Assembly: GCF_032118995.1 (NCBI RefSeq)
Contig: NC_092657.1
Coordinates: forward strand, 10,231,391 to 10,295,390
Direction of reading: 5' to 3'
DNA length: 64,000 bases
From: Asterias amurensis
Lineage: Eukaryota; Echinodermata; Asteroidea; Forcipulatida; Asteriidae
Below are positions 52,190-63,329 of the stretch, one piece after another. The notes beneath the pieces are model-generated. The model was not told the DNA's origin and searched no databases. It saw nothing but the letters and a program-made list of their open reading frames with translations. A program made the position numbers and the translations under genes. Each line of letters begins with the position of its first letter. Positions within the stretch are counted from its first letter, which is position 1.

Positions 52190-52810
52190 GTCCTTGACAT
52201 CAGGGTACATTTCTGGGGCGGGAAATTTTCACAGCTTCATAACTCAAATCTAACCTGCAAGAAAGCACTAATTTCAACACATTCACATTCCATGGCAGCA
52301 TATGGCATAACAAATTTCACGTTGGAAAGGCGACGCAAGAAAATGAACACGTACGCTAAATGTCACGTGCTGACAGCAAAAAAGTCACTTGCTGACGGCC
52401 ACGCGCAGAAAATGTACACAGAAGATAGGCAATGGCGGCCCCCATGCCAGAACCCGCGTATGTACCTGCGGCCCCGGGTATGTACGCGCAGCCGATCTAG
52501 TTATTCTGTTCTATTTTTATGGCATCTCAAGTGTGTTGCACGCAAATGTATACGAGTACGCACGGCAACAGACAACACTGAGAAAACAATCAGAACAGGA
52601 TATTTCTAATGTTGGGAGCTGCATTATTTCACAAAAATGACGGATATTTAAGGAATATATGAGGACCAAAACCCATCGCAGAAAACATTATGCCGCCATG
52701 GAATGTTAATCTGTTGAAATTAGTGGCTCGTTGCAGGAAAGATTTGAGCTATGAAGCTTTGAAATTTTTCCGCCCCAGAAACGGGCCTCAATAGTTAGGA
52801 ATCTGTATCT
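52190..52810. mobile_element. Element with about 110-bp imperfect inverted repeats
   Basis: 52208-52318 (TTTCTGGGGCGGGAAATTTTCACAGCTTCATAACTCAAATCT...ACATTCCATGGCAGCAT) pairs with the complement of 52675-52790 at roughly 80 percent by eye. The 350-bp interior is CG-richer and has two overlapping ORFs (52175-52609 and 52389-52640) without motifs. A non-autonomous inverted-repeat element is the likely explanation. Confidence 0.65.
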
Positions 52811-53540
52811 GTGAACAGAGAAAGAGTCCTATAAAGGGCTTGGGTACATGTAACACGAGGATTTCGGAAATCTCTCTTCCTGAATAAGAAATAGTAATTT
52901 TACCTTTGTATTCGTATTTGAAAAAATGTTAAAAAGAGTTTAGTTTGTCATTCTTCATTTCTTTTAGATACAGGTGTTTATAATCACAAGTGAAAATCAA
53001 TAAAAAGCAAAAACAGTGCACAATATTACATTCTATCATTTCCGTTAAACTTAAAATTGTTCAAAAAAGGAAAATCTTACAAAAGTAACTCACTTCTACC
53101 TGGGAAAATAAGTGCCAGAAATGCATCAGAGACATCACAGATTTTGGGGTTTCTCCGTGTGTTCAGACAGGCTGTTTTGCTGACTTGACGATGACAATTA
53201 ACGATGAAATTATGAATGATGTAATTGTTAAAGATAATTGCCAGTAAAACGCCACGAGGAAGTTTATTTTTTTTTTTAACATGTAAAACTGCGACATGAA
53301 AAACTATGGCTGCCATCATAACACACATGTTTACAAAAACCAGCAACCAGTTACAACATACACTCCCTGTTGCTTGCAGGGTACCAGTCACTTTTCTCTG
53401 GTCTGTGTTGATTGGTTGATTGCTTTAAAGGAGCAGTCACTACACCTGGTTGATAATTTAAAAGTACTAAGTGGTCTGGACAGTTTAACGTTGGCATTTC
53501 AAAAACATTCCATTAATAATTCAAATTTATACAAAACCCC
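52811..53540. other. No gene seen
   Basis: A 104-codon minus-strand ORF (53077-53391) is hydrophobic in the middle but has no recognisable domain and no supporting context. Confidence 0.3.
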
Positions 53541-53911
53541 TTAAAGACACTGGACACTATGGTAATTGTCAAAGACTAGTCTTTCACATTTGCTGTATGC
53601 TAACATAGTATGCAGAAAAGAACAAATCTGTGAAAATTTGAGCTCAATCGGTCGTCGACTTGAAGTGGCGAGATAAATGAAAGAGAAAGAACCTGCTTGT
53701 CGCACCATGGTCACAAACTGAAGTTGTGTTCTTTCAGACGCTTGATTTCTAGACCTTATCAAATTCTAAATCTGAGGTCTCGAAATCAAATTCGTGGAAA
53801 ACTCACAATGTTTTAAACTGTCAACATCTCCCTATTACTCGTATTCAAGAAATGTTTTGTGAAGATAATTATTTTTAAATAACAATATCAATAGTGTCCA
53901 CTGCCTTTAAC
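53541..53911 (+). mobile_element. MITE of the GGACACTA family, near-complete copy
   Basis: It begins TTAAAGACACTGGACACTATGGTAATTG and ends CAATAGTGTCCACTGCCTTTAA, giving TIRs of about 18-20 bp with a few mismatches. The interior has a characteristic inverted motif, CTTGATTTCTAGACCTTATCAAATTC and TCTGAGGTCTCGAAATCAAATTC. Non-coding. Three copies or parts of this family lie in the window. Confidence 0.8.
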
Positions 53912-55392
53912 ACATTGCGTTGACTTCCTAGAGGAGACCGAGTTTGACTAACTTGGATGTATGTGTATCTGCCATAGAGCTATATATATTGACCAGAGTG
54001 TTAACAACCCGCATCCATGTTTGTGTACAAACCAATACAAAAGCTTTAAATTTTATCTGGCAATGGGAAACTTTAGACTATCTGCCATTCACCAAGAGAG
54101 GGCGCTCTTCACCAGGTAATGTCAACAACTTAGGAATAGGAGCATGAGTGACGGTCACTGACAGCAAATACCTTGTGTTTCACGTGTTTTTGATTTTGTA
54201 TTTAGATTTAGCCAAACTGTCTTTTGTTTTTCATAACACAATGCCGGACACGAGTTCCCCAAGGATAACAAGTGGTGTGCATGAGTTTTTGGGAGTGTTT
54301 CTTCTAGGGTAATTAGCAAACATTCCAAAATGCTGACCTACAAAAAAATTGAGAAGAAATCTGAAGTTAAGTGTATGACAATGTATTTCATTTAGTTTTC
54401 AAGAGGCTGAGAGACTTCTATATATAATTTTTGAGTATTTTTGAATTTTTAGCATTTACCATTGTTTGCTATAGGAGTTGTGCACCCTCACCTGGTAGGT
54501 CTGCTTCCCTCCAGTGGCAGAGCTTTCAAAAAGTCTCCCATTGTACGGCGATTTGCACGGCTATTTGCACGATAGTGCGTTTGTTCTTTTTTATGTGCCA
54601 TCGAAGCAAAACATGCACTAAATGTGAACGCACAATCTGCTGATCAGCGCACAAACTGCAAGCGTCATGTGCATCATGATTAATAGGTGCGTTTACTTTT
54701 TTTAGTACGGCAATCAAGTCCAAGTAACGGTTTTCGCGGATGTACGCGACTGGACAGGTGCGCACGTAAAACGCACACGCCGAATGTAAACAAAACGCGG
54801 CAATGTGTGTTCTCTTAAAATGCAGAATTAACCCAACACATCAAACATGTCTGCGCCCAGGGTGGCTTAAAATCGCAGAGCAAGTTAGCGCTCTAGTCAA
54901 TATATATAGCCCTATGGTATCCGAGTAGATGATCACAGTTAACGAGGCATAAACAGGCGGTTCACGCACGGTGTCACTGTCCATGATTTCATCGGTGACA
55001 ATTAGTTCTATACAATGTAACAGGTTTTTGTTGCATAAGTGTTTTAAAGTGTTAAATGATATCATGCAAGTAATCTTGAGTCTTAAAAATCAACCAAATA
55101 TATCTCGAGAAATCGAATTAGCAAGAGGTGGTATTTTTCCCCCTGCTGTGAAGCATTGTTATGTTATCTGCAAACAATTCAATGTAAACTGTTAAACAAG
55201 ATAACATTATTTAATTAATTTGTACTCTTTCTTGTAGTTTTCTTCCTAAAGCTTCCATTATTTTTAAATAATTAATTGATTTAAAACTTTGTTTGATTAA
55301 ACTATTTTCTTTCGTCTGTAAGAAACGGATTTGTTCTACCAAATCTGAAACAGTAAGGATATCTTTTTCGGCTGGATGAATCGTCCCAACAG
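53912..55392. other. No gene seen
   Basis: Short ORFs on both strands without motifs. A duplicated GCGATTTGCACGGCTATTTGCACGATAG occurs near 54547. Confidence 0.35.
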
Positions 55393-55560
55393 CATGACTG
55401 AGCACAAGGAGGTGCGGTTCGCAAAGGGCGGTGGAACACGATGTATATCAGTGGATCTCTAATCCAGTTATAATAGACTCAAGGCCATGGGAGGGAAGTT
55501 ATTCTTCCCTGATGGAAAGAGCGTCACGATGGGGCCTGCTAAGGATTTTCACATGGAGTA
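55393..55560 (+). pseudogene. Coding-like fragment with KGGGTR and LFFPDGKS motifs
   Basis: The plus frame reads MTEHKEVRFAKGGGTRCISV, stop, then GGKLFFPDGKSVTMGPAKDF. I recall the pairing of a V-x-K-G-G-G-x-R motif with L-F-F-P-x-G-x-S about 25 residues later in uncharacterised multicopy invertebrate proteins. The internal stop and lack of flanking coding sequence mark a fragment. Function unknown. Confidence 0.3.
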
Positions 55561-58029
55561 ATACAATTTACATTAAAAAATAATCACCACGTCAAAACAT
55601 TACTTCATAGCGTTGCGAACATTTGATAAATAGATGCTTAGAAAGAAAGTCCAACGACAAACCAATTAAGGCATGAATTATTTTGGAGAATGTCGCCCTT
55701 TTAGGTACAAAATAATAGCTTTTTACTTTAAAGGCACTTATTACAAAACGCAAAAGTATTTAATTAACGGCGCGAATCCAGCGCACTTCAAGGGGAGACA
55801 CTCCCACTTAGTTTCGAAGCAATTGTTGTTTTTCTTTATTTGTTTGTTGTGCATTATACCCATATAAATGAGTGTTAGAAATGAATTTTTGACAAATATG
55901 AGAAGAGACCTACAAAAAAACAACGGCTTATTAGACTCTAAATGATCCTGAGGTGGTCTATACCATTTTTAGTCTCATGAGTGTTTTTTTTTCTTTTCTT
56001 TTAACTGGCGCACAAGGATAGGGATGAGTGCTTTTTAACGAAATGTGCAACTTAATAGATTGGAACTCCAATTCCATATAATTTATTGCAGCAGTATATC
56101 AGGACAAAAGATTTGACGACTTCTCAAATCTGTCTATCCTCTTTTTAAAGTGGACCAAGTTGTAAACCAACTGTTGATCTGATAATGAATGGAGTAGAGG
56201 AATTACTGACCACCCCTAGTCTCATCACCCAGAAACCAGGAATGGGTGAAGTTCCGGAGTACCTTGTCTACTCGAAAATGTAAACATGGGCTGAATACTT
56301 TCAAAGTCAACACGTCAATATTTGTGGTGACTGCAAAGGCTACAGATCTAAAGTTACCTGTAAGCATAGTCTGGCCGTTGCAGTACAACATAATCTACTC
56401 GATTGTCATTTAGGGTGGCTTAATCACCAACCGCACAAAACACACAAGACTGCCTTGCTTAGTCAAAGAAAATCTGGTACGCGGACGGGACAGATCTAGA
56501 AATAATGGACCACTGTCACAAACTAATGAGGATTATAACCCTGTATTAAAAAAATGCTTTCATAATAATGAAGCCTTTGTGATAACCCATAAGAAAAATG
56601 TAAGGAAAGACAGATACAAATGTTGGCATTGCCAGAAAGCATTCGAAAATGTTGTCCCTACCCCACCCAACAACCTTGTGATATCCCACAGGGGTGTTTT
56701 TTATTTCTCAAATTTTAAGTGCCTCTTGCATAATTAACTAGAATCTCTCTTATAACGATTTTGTATTCTTAAAGCCCATTAGTGCTTTTATTGTTTTAAC
56801 TGCTTGGAATGTATAGTTCTATATTTTATACTGTATGCCACGTTTTAATAATGTCCATCTGTAATATCCCTTTTTGTCTCTTCGTAAATTGTGGCATCAG
56901 AAGATTAACTCGATAGTAAATTAGTTTACTTTTTAAAAATCCTTCAAGGGTGCTGCTTTTTTTTATTGTATTGTATGTTTTCTGTTTTTGTTTTCTTCTC
57001 TTCTCGTTGTCTGTGCTTTAATTTTTGCCTGTGAAATCAATAAATGAAATGAAATGATATACGCACGGAAATGCCACGTATGTTTTTATCTGTACATCAC
57101 AATTGCCACAGGCCCTGATCTCAGCAGCCAGCTTTTATTCTGAAAACCAATGCACAACACCCTACGAAGTACTTGGCTGATATTCAGAGGGCTCAGGAGA
57201 CCAATACAAATAACGAAGAGAAGAACACTGACGAGGCCTCTGATGCAGACGATGTTGATTGGAATGAGATTAGTGACGAGGCAAGCAGTGATGAGATATC
57301 TGATTCTGATAATGTTAACAAAAGCAGGACAAGAAAAGAAGGAAAAGAAGATCAAGAGGTCAAATTTAAAATCCAGGGCTCTCAGAAAACGTCTACTAAT
57401 GACATCCAGTCATTCTGATCTCGACTGTGAAACTTTCCCGTAATATGCTTCAGCTTCTCATACTAAATACTGCAAACGAAAATCTAGAAAGCGCCGATCA
57501 GATCACGGTACTGATATTACAGAAAGTTGCTCAAAAAGCAGAGTGAAAACGAAATGTGGGACTTGATACGTCCCCCAAATCTTGATAGGTGTGTGGGAGT
57601 TGCTCTTTCAACCGCGTTTCAAGACGATGACGATCTAATGCCATAAAGCTGCTAGGCTACAACTTAAAAAAGTTGTGTAGTCTTAAAATGACACAAGAGA
57701 AGAATGCAGAGACTCCCTCCCGTTTATGACTTCAGAATGGAGTACCCGTGTCTTAAACTACACATGGTGAGAATTGTTGAGTGTCGGTGTACCGTCCAAA
57801 AACAACTCCCTCCCTGTAGACTGGCTAACAAAACTCAGATTTCAGAAATCAAAATAATTTGCAAAAAAAGTTATTATACCTATTATCACTGGTCATGTGC
57901 GCGTTGTGAATGTACAGGTGCCTGTGTGCATGTTTGAATTGACCTGACCATTATTCATTTCAATCTTCTGCTTTTCTACACTGATCCAAATGAACGAGTG
58001 AACCAAAAAGAAATCGAAAAATTTATGTA
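55561..58029. other. No assignable gene; acidic ORF at 57173-57418
   Basis: Near 56610 a short segment RYKCWHCQKAFEN resembles half a zinc finger. An 81-codon plus-strand frame at 57173-57418 is strongly acidic (ASDADDVDWNEISDEASSDE) and then basic, and downstream pieces (57704-57937) are cysteine-containing. These may be the worn remains of one transposon protein, but no domain is identifiable. The rest is AT-rich. Confidence 0.3.
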
Positions 58030-58210
58030 TGAGGTCCAGGGCCGGTATTCACGAACCTTAACTTAGTGGAGTACTTAAGTTTTCACTTAAGTCTAAAGCA
58101 CCCCGCTAACTTAAGTGGGGCGCTTAAGTAGCTATTCACAAAACTTCTAAGTACCCCACTTATCTTAGTACCCCACTTAAATCAAAACAAGTTAAGTTGT
58201 TTAGATCAAG
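58030..58210 (+). mobile_element. Left terminus of Harbinger element 2, CTTAAGT-rich
   Basis: GGGCCGGTATTCACGAACCTTAACTT begins near 58039; GGGCCxGTATTCACxAACC is typical of animal Harbinger termini. Over the next 150 bases ACTTAAGT, TTAAGTGG and CCACTTA-type motifs recur at least eight times in both orientations, as expected for binding sites of the element's own proteins. The right terminus lies beyond the window. Confidence 0.6.
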
Positions 58211-58564
58211 TAAGTGCACACGCGCACGAAGCATACGTCATCAATGGTTACCATGATGACTCAGTAGCAATCAATCAATTATCATTAGGCCTACCCCGAG
58301 ACGAGAATGTTATAATACATTTTTTTTTCACGACAACGGTGCCACAAATTACGGAGGGAGTTGATAGTTTGAAACAAATTAATTGTGTTTTCTTTGTTAA
58401 TTTGTGCGTTGGCCTCATGTTAGAACGCGCGCGTCCACGCACAATATGAATTTAGGCATGTATTTATGCTAGAAAAATAGTATGTTTTAACACTTAAAAA
58501 AAATGTTACACGCGCGTTTTAGCACTACATAGTTTAAACAGTTGTAACGAATTGTATTACAACA
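58211..58564. other. Upstream region of the Myb-like gene
   Basis: AT-rich with several CGCGCG patches (58430, 58512). No TATA box is confidently seen. Confidence 0.35.
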
Positions 58565-61500
58565 ATGGCCGCAACCTTGAAGGAGAAAAATGTCCGGAAA
58601 CCAAATTTTTCCGAGAAGGAGAAGTTGCTCCTTCTTAGTGAGTGGGAGAAGCGGGCCGATGTGCTCCGACCGAAATTTTCGTCAAAGGTCACGTCCCAAA
58701 TTAAGCACGAAGCATGGCGACAAATTGCAGAGGCCCTTAACTCAAGTTTCCCGTCAGTCCGTCGAGATGTGCCGGAACTTCAGAAGAAATGGCAGAACAT
58801 GAACAGTAAAATGAAGGAGGAAGCCTCCAAATACCGAAAGGAATCAGTGAAAACCGGTATGTAGTATACTCATTTGTTTTATCCTTTTAAATGAGTGAAC
58901 TATACAAAATACATGTACAAACAAATAAGTACAGATAGCCGAAATTGAATAAATACATTTTAAAATTACTAACCAATAACTACACTTAAACAAAAAGAAA
59001 TTAATAAACGAAGAAAAATAATAATAATATGATTAAAACAATATTTCAAATGAATAATAATATTAATAAATAAATAAAGAAAAAAATAACAAAAAATAAC
59101 AAAAAAAATAAAATAGCAATATATAAATAAATAAATAAACAAATAAATAAATAAATAAACAAATGAATAAATAAATAAATTAAATAAATGAGTGAGTGAG
59201 TGAGTGAGTGAGTGAGTGAGTGAGTGAGTGAGTGAGTGAGTGAGTGAGTGAGTGAGTGAGTGAGTGAGTGAGTGAGTGAGTGAGTGAGTGAGTGAGTGAG
59301 TGAGTGAGTGAGTGAGTGAGTGAGTGAGTGAGTGAGTGAGTGAGTGAGTGAGTGAGTGAGTGAGTGAGTGAGTGAGTGAGTGAGTGAGTGAGTGAGTGAG
59401 TGAGTGAGTGAGTGAGTGAGTGAGTGAGTGAGTGAGTGAGTGAGTGAGTGAGTGAGTGAGTGAGTGAGTGAGTGAGTGAGTGAGTGAGTGAGTGAGTGAG
59501 TGAGTGAGTGAGTGAGTGAGTGAGTGAGTGAGTGAGTGAGTGAGTGAGTGAGTGAGTGAGTGAGTGAGTGAGTGAGTGAGTGAGTGAGTGAGTGAGTGAG
59601 TGAGTGAGTGAGTGAGTGAGTGAGTGAGTGAGTGAGTGAGTGAGTGAGTGAGTGAGTGAGTGAGTGAGTGAGTGAGTGAGTGAGTGAGTGAGTGAGTGAG
59701 TGAGTGAGTGAGTGAGTGAGTGAGTGAGTGAGTGAGTGAGTGAGTGAGTGAGTGAGTGAGTGAGTGAGTGAGTGAGTGAGTGAGTGAGTGAGTGAGTGAG
59801 TGAGTGAGTGAGTGAGTGAGTGAGTGAGTGAGTGAGTGAGTGAGTGAGTGAGTGAGTGAGTGAGTGAGTGAGTGAGTGAGTGAGTGAGTGAGTGAGTGAG
59901 TGAGTGAGTGAGTGAGTGAGTGAGTGAGTGAGTGAGTGAGTGAGTGAGTGAGTGAGTGAGTGAGTGAGTGAGTGAGTGAGTGAGTGAGTGAGTGAGTGAG
60001 TGAGTGAGTGAGTGAGTGAGTGAGTGAGTGAGTGAGTGAGTGAGTGAGTGAGTGAGTGAGTGAGTGAGTGAGTGAGTGAGTGAGTGAGTGAGTGAGTGAG
60101 TGAGTGAGTGAGTGAGTGAGTGAGTGAGTGAGTGAGTGAGTGAGTGAGTGAGTGAGTGAGTGAGTGAGTGAGTGAGTGAGTGAGTGAGTGAGTGAGTGAG
60201 TGAGTGAGTGAGTGAGTGAGTGAGTGAGTGAGTGAGTGAGTGAGTGAGTGAGTGAGTGAGTGAGTGAGTGAGTGAGTGAGTGAGTGAGTGAGTGAGTGAG
60301 TGAGTGAGTGAGTGAGTGAGTGAGTGAGTGAGTGAGTGAGTGAGTGAGTGAGTGAGTGAGTGAGTGAGTGAGTGAGTGAGTGAGTGAGTGAGTGAGTGAG
60401 TGAGTGAGTGAGTGAGTGAGTGAGTGAGTGAGTGAGTGAGTGAGTGAGTGAGTGAGTGAGTGAGTGAGTGAGTGAGTGAGTGAGTGAGTGAGTGAGTGAG
60501 TGAGTGAGTGAGTGAGTGAGTGAGTGAGTGAGTGAGTGAGTGAGTGAGTGAGTGAGTGAGTGAGTGAGTGAGTGAGTGAGTGAGTGAGTGAGTGAGTGAG
60601 TGAGTGAGTGAGTGAGTGAGTGAGTGAGTGAGTGAGTGAGTGAGTGAGTGAGTGAGTGAGTGAGTGAGTGAGTGAGTGAGTGAGTGAGTGAGTGAGTGAG
60701 TGAGTGAGTGAGTGAGTGAGTGAGTGAGTGAGTGAGTGAGTGAGTGAGTGAGTGAGTGAGTGAGTGAGTGAGTGAGTGAGTGAGTGAGTGAGTGAGTGAG
60801 TGAGTGAGTGAGTGAGTGGAGTGAGTGAGTGAGTGAGTGAGTGAGTGAGTGAGTGAGTGAGTGAGTGAGTGAGTGAGTGAGTGAGTGAGTGAGTGAGTGA
60901 GTGAGTGAGTGAGTGAGTGAGTGAGTGAGTGAGTGAGTGAGTGAGTGAGTGAGTGAGTGAGTGAGTGAGTGAGTGAGTGAGTGAGTGAGTGAGTGAGTGA
61001 GTGAGTGAGTGAGTGAGTGAGTGAGTGAGTGAGTGAGTGAGTGAGTGAGTGAGTGAGTGAGTGAGTGAGTGAGTGAGTGAGTGAGTGAGTGAGTGAGTGA
61101 GTGAGTGAGTGAGTGAGTGAGTGAGTGAGTGAGTGAGTGAGTGAGTGAGTGAGTGAGTGAGTGAGTGAGTGAGTGAGTGAGTGAGTGAGTGAGTGAGTGA
61201 GTGAGTGAGTGAGTGAGTGAGTGAGTGAGTGAGTGAGTGAGTGAGTGAGTGAGTGAGTGAGTGAGTGAGTGAGTGAGTGAGTGAGTGAATGAACGAACAA
61301 ATAAACAAATAAACAAATAAATAAAACAATATTATAATACACCAATCAACCAATCAACCAATCAAATCCGTTCACCAATCAAATCCGTTCACCAATCAAT
61401 CAATTAATGGGTCAAAAAATATTTGGGAACTTGTAACTTGATTTCGAGACCTCAAGTTTAGAATTTGAGGTCTCAAAATCATGTTTAGAATTTGAGGTCT

Positions 61501-62323
61501 CGAAATCAAGCATCTTTAAGTTCACTTAGTTATCATGCACACTTAACTTGGAAAAAGCACACATAATGTTTGATATAGACTTTTTAGAACTTGCAATTTT
61601 GGGAAACTCAACAATTTTAAAACCGTTTCTTTCAAGGAGGAGGACCTGCCCCACCTGATCTGAGCCCAATGGACCAAAGATTGATGACCCTGATAGGAGA
61701 GAACTCTCCAACTATTGTAGGGATCAGTGGTGGCATTGACAGCCTCCCTCCTGATGATAACTTTGAGCCCGCAGTCGCCATATCAGCTGCTCATGGTTCC
61801 ATTGCTGATACACCGGATGACAGGTAAATATAGTTACTATTATTGCTTATAAAAACTTATAAAAAAGGCGGTGTAAATAACTGGTAGTCTTTGAAGTACC
61901 TTGAGCTGGCACAGCATTTACATCATCTACTCGCCAAGCAAATTTGTAAACGAAAATTCAGTGACGTGTTGCTTTTAAACAAAGGGTTTGCAATTAATGA
62001 TAACTGGTATGGCGGATAGTTGTTACTAGTTAAAGCTTATTACGTATTACTCAAATTATCTTTTTTTTTCCTTCAGCACTTATGCTGAGTTGCCAGTCAC
62101 ATTTGGACCATCATTGTCAGCGTGTAGATTATCGATGGTGCCTACAAAAAGAACAAGATCAGAAGAAAATGAGGAGGAGTATGGAAAGCTGCTCAAGCTG
62201 GAACAGCGGAAATGCGAAGTGGAGACAAGAAGAGCAGAGATAGAAATTGAGAAACTTCTCATAGAGAAAGAGATGATTATCCTCAACATGGCAGTATTGC
62301 AACAGGGATTATTAAACCAATAA
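58565..62323 (+). CDS. Harbinger-associated Myb/SANT-like DNA-binding protein
   Basis: The accessory protein of Harbinger transposons, which binds element ends and helps the transposase enter the nucleus and act. Exons: 58565-58856, 61637-61823 and 62077-62323, all GT-AG, phases agreeing, giving 241 codons plus TAA with no stop or frameshift. Residues 12-90 form a trihelical Myb/SANT-like domain (RKPNFSEKEKLLLLSEWEKR, AWRQIAEALNSS, KKWQNMNSKMKEEA). A glycine/proline linker (GGPAPPDLSPMD) and an acidic middle follow. The last 70 residues are a charged coiled coil (KRTRSEENEEEY, KLEQRKCEVETRRAEIEIEK). This order is standard for the family. AATAAA at 62425-62430 follows the stop by about 100 bases. 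The converging minus-strand transposase at 63330 completes the system. Intron 1 contains a 2.1-kb microsatellite, which is unusual. Confidence 0.85.
59189..61287. repeat. 2.1-kb TGAG microsatellite, almost perfect
   Basis: About 524 copies of TGAG with a single visible interruption, one extra G near 60819, which shifts the phase. It is flanked on both sides by AAAT/AAAC tetranucleotide runs (59060-59188 and 61288-61325). The three long minus-strand frames here encode Ser-Leu-Thr-His repeats and are not genes. The array lies in intron 1 of the Myb-like gene. Confidence 0.97.
61420..61515. repeat. Fragment of the GGACACTA MITE interior, duplicated
   Basis: TTGATTTCGAGACCTCAAG...GAATTTGAGGTCTC(A/G)AAATCA appears with one segment (TTTAGAATTTGAGGTCTC) repeated in tandem. 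It matches the interior of the MITE at 53541 and lies just before exon 2 of the Myb-like gene. Confidence 0.65.
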
Positions 62324-63329
62324 GTTATAATTATTTGTTGTCTTATCTATTATTTATTTGCTGACGCTTTTTTGTACATTTGTATAGGTTCTGCCTGTGA
62401 TTTTCGAGCAACCATATCTTTGTGAATAAAAAAATATTAACAAAAGTTAACAATGTTTATTGTCTCTGAATTGCCCTGTGTTACAAAGACTTGTTCGTTT
62501 ATTTAAACTAATTTTGTTTGCAGTCGTGGAGCTCCGTAAACTATGTAGAGTTATGATTTGACTGTTTTTTGTGTGATAATAAAATGAATTTGTTCAATGA
62601 ATCGATTGAATGTGAACTAACGGTCATTTTTGTGGTCATAGTTATTTTAAAGGTGGTGTTATAACATAACGTTTTCTGAAATATAACGTTTTTCAATTAA
62701 AGGGTACCTTCTGTAGGACACAAAACAAAATGTCCACAGATTCACGCGGTTTGAAAATAATGATGGTAGAAGGCTTCCCTTAAAATAGTACCCTAGGTGG
62801 TAGTCGAGCATTGATCTACTCCTCACTTGTGGCAATAATTTGCGGGTTTCTTCTGATTAAATTATAGAGCTATAATTATTACGGGTGTAAAGAATATTTT
62901 TATGATGAGTGGGCTCAAACAAATCTTAAAACCAGATGGTACAATTTAAATATTTTATTTATTATTATTTATAATCCCTAGCCATCCCCCAAAAGTAAAA
63001 AAGTTGTGTTGTTGACAAAAATTATATTGTTTACATTACATCCTCATCCTACCCGGCCCGCAAGCACAAAGAGTTTCTAGTGCCCTATTTTATTAGACAA
63101 TATGTATCAAAAATAAAATGTATCAAAATGTAATTGTATTAAAATAACGCAAATTATTTCATGAACTTGGCCGACTTGGTTATTAAGTCAGTCATTGATT
63201 TTTGTGTGCAAAAAACAACAGTGACACGTCAGTTATGCTTAGGTCACGGTGTAATGCTGACCCGGGTGGTGCTCTCTCTTTTTTGAGAGTGGAAACGTAA
63301 AATTCAGAATGGTGGATTATAACTTAAAC
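62324..63329. other. Spacer between the two convergent Harbinger genes
   Basis: Holds the AATAAA for the Myb-like gene at 62425 and a partial MITE copy at 62697-62790 (ATGTCCACAGATT...GAAGGCTTCCCTTAAAATA) related to 39565-39883. No gene. Confidence 0.5.

Noticed and set aside
53077-53391. 104-codon minus-strand ORF with a hydrophobic segment
   Set aside because: No signal peptide or domain, no conserved motif, and no neighbouring exon; length is within chance expectation for this composition.
58969-61353. Three minus-strand ORFs of 721-794 codons
   Set aside because: They are Ser-Leu-Thr-His translations of the TGAG microsatellite and lie inside an intron of the real plus-strand gene.
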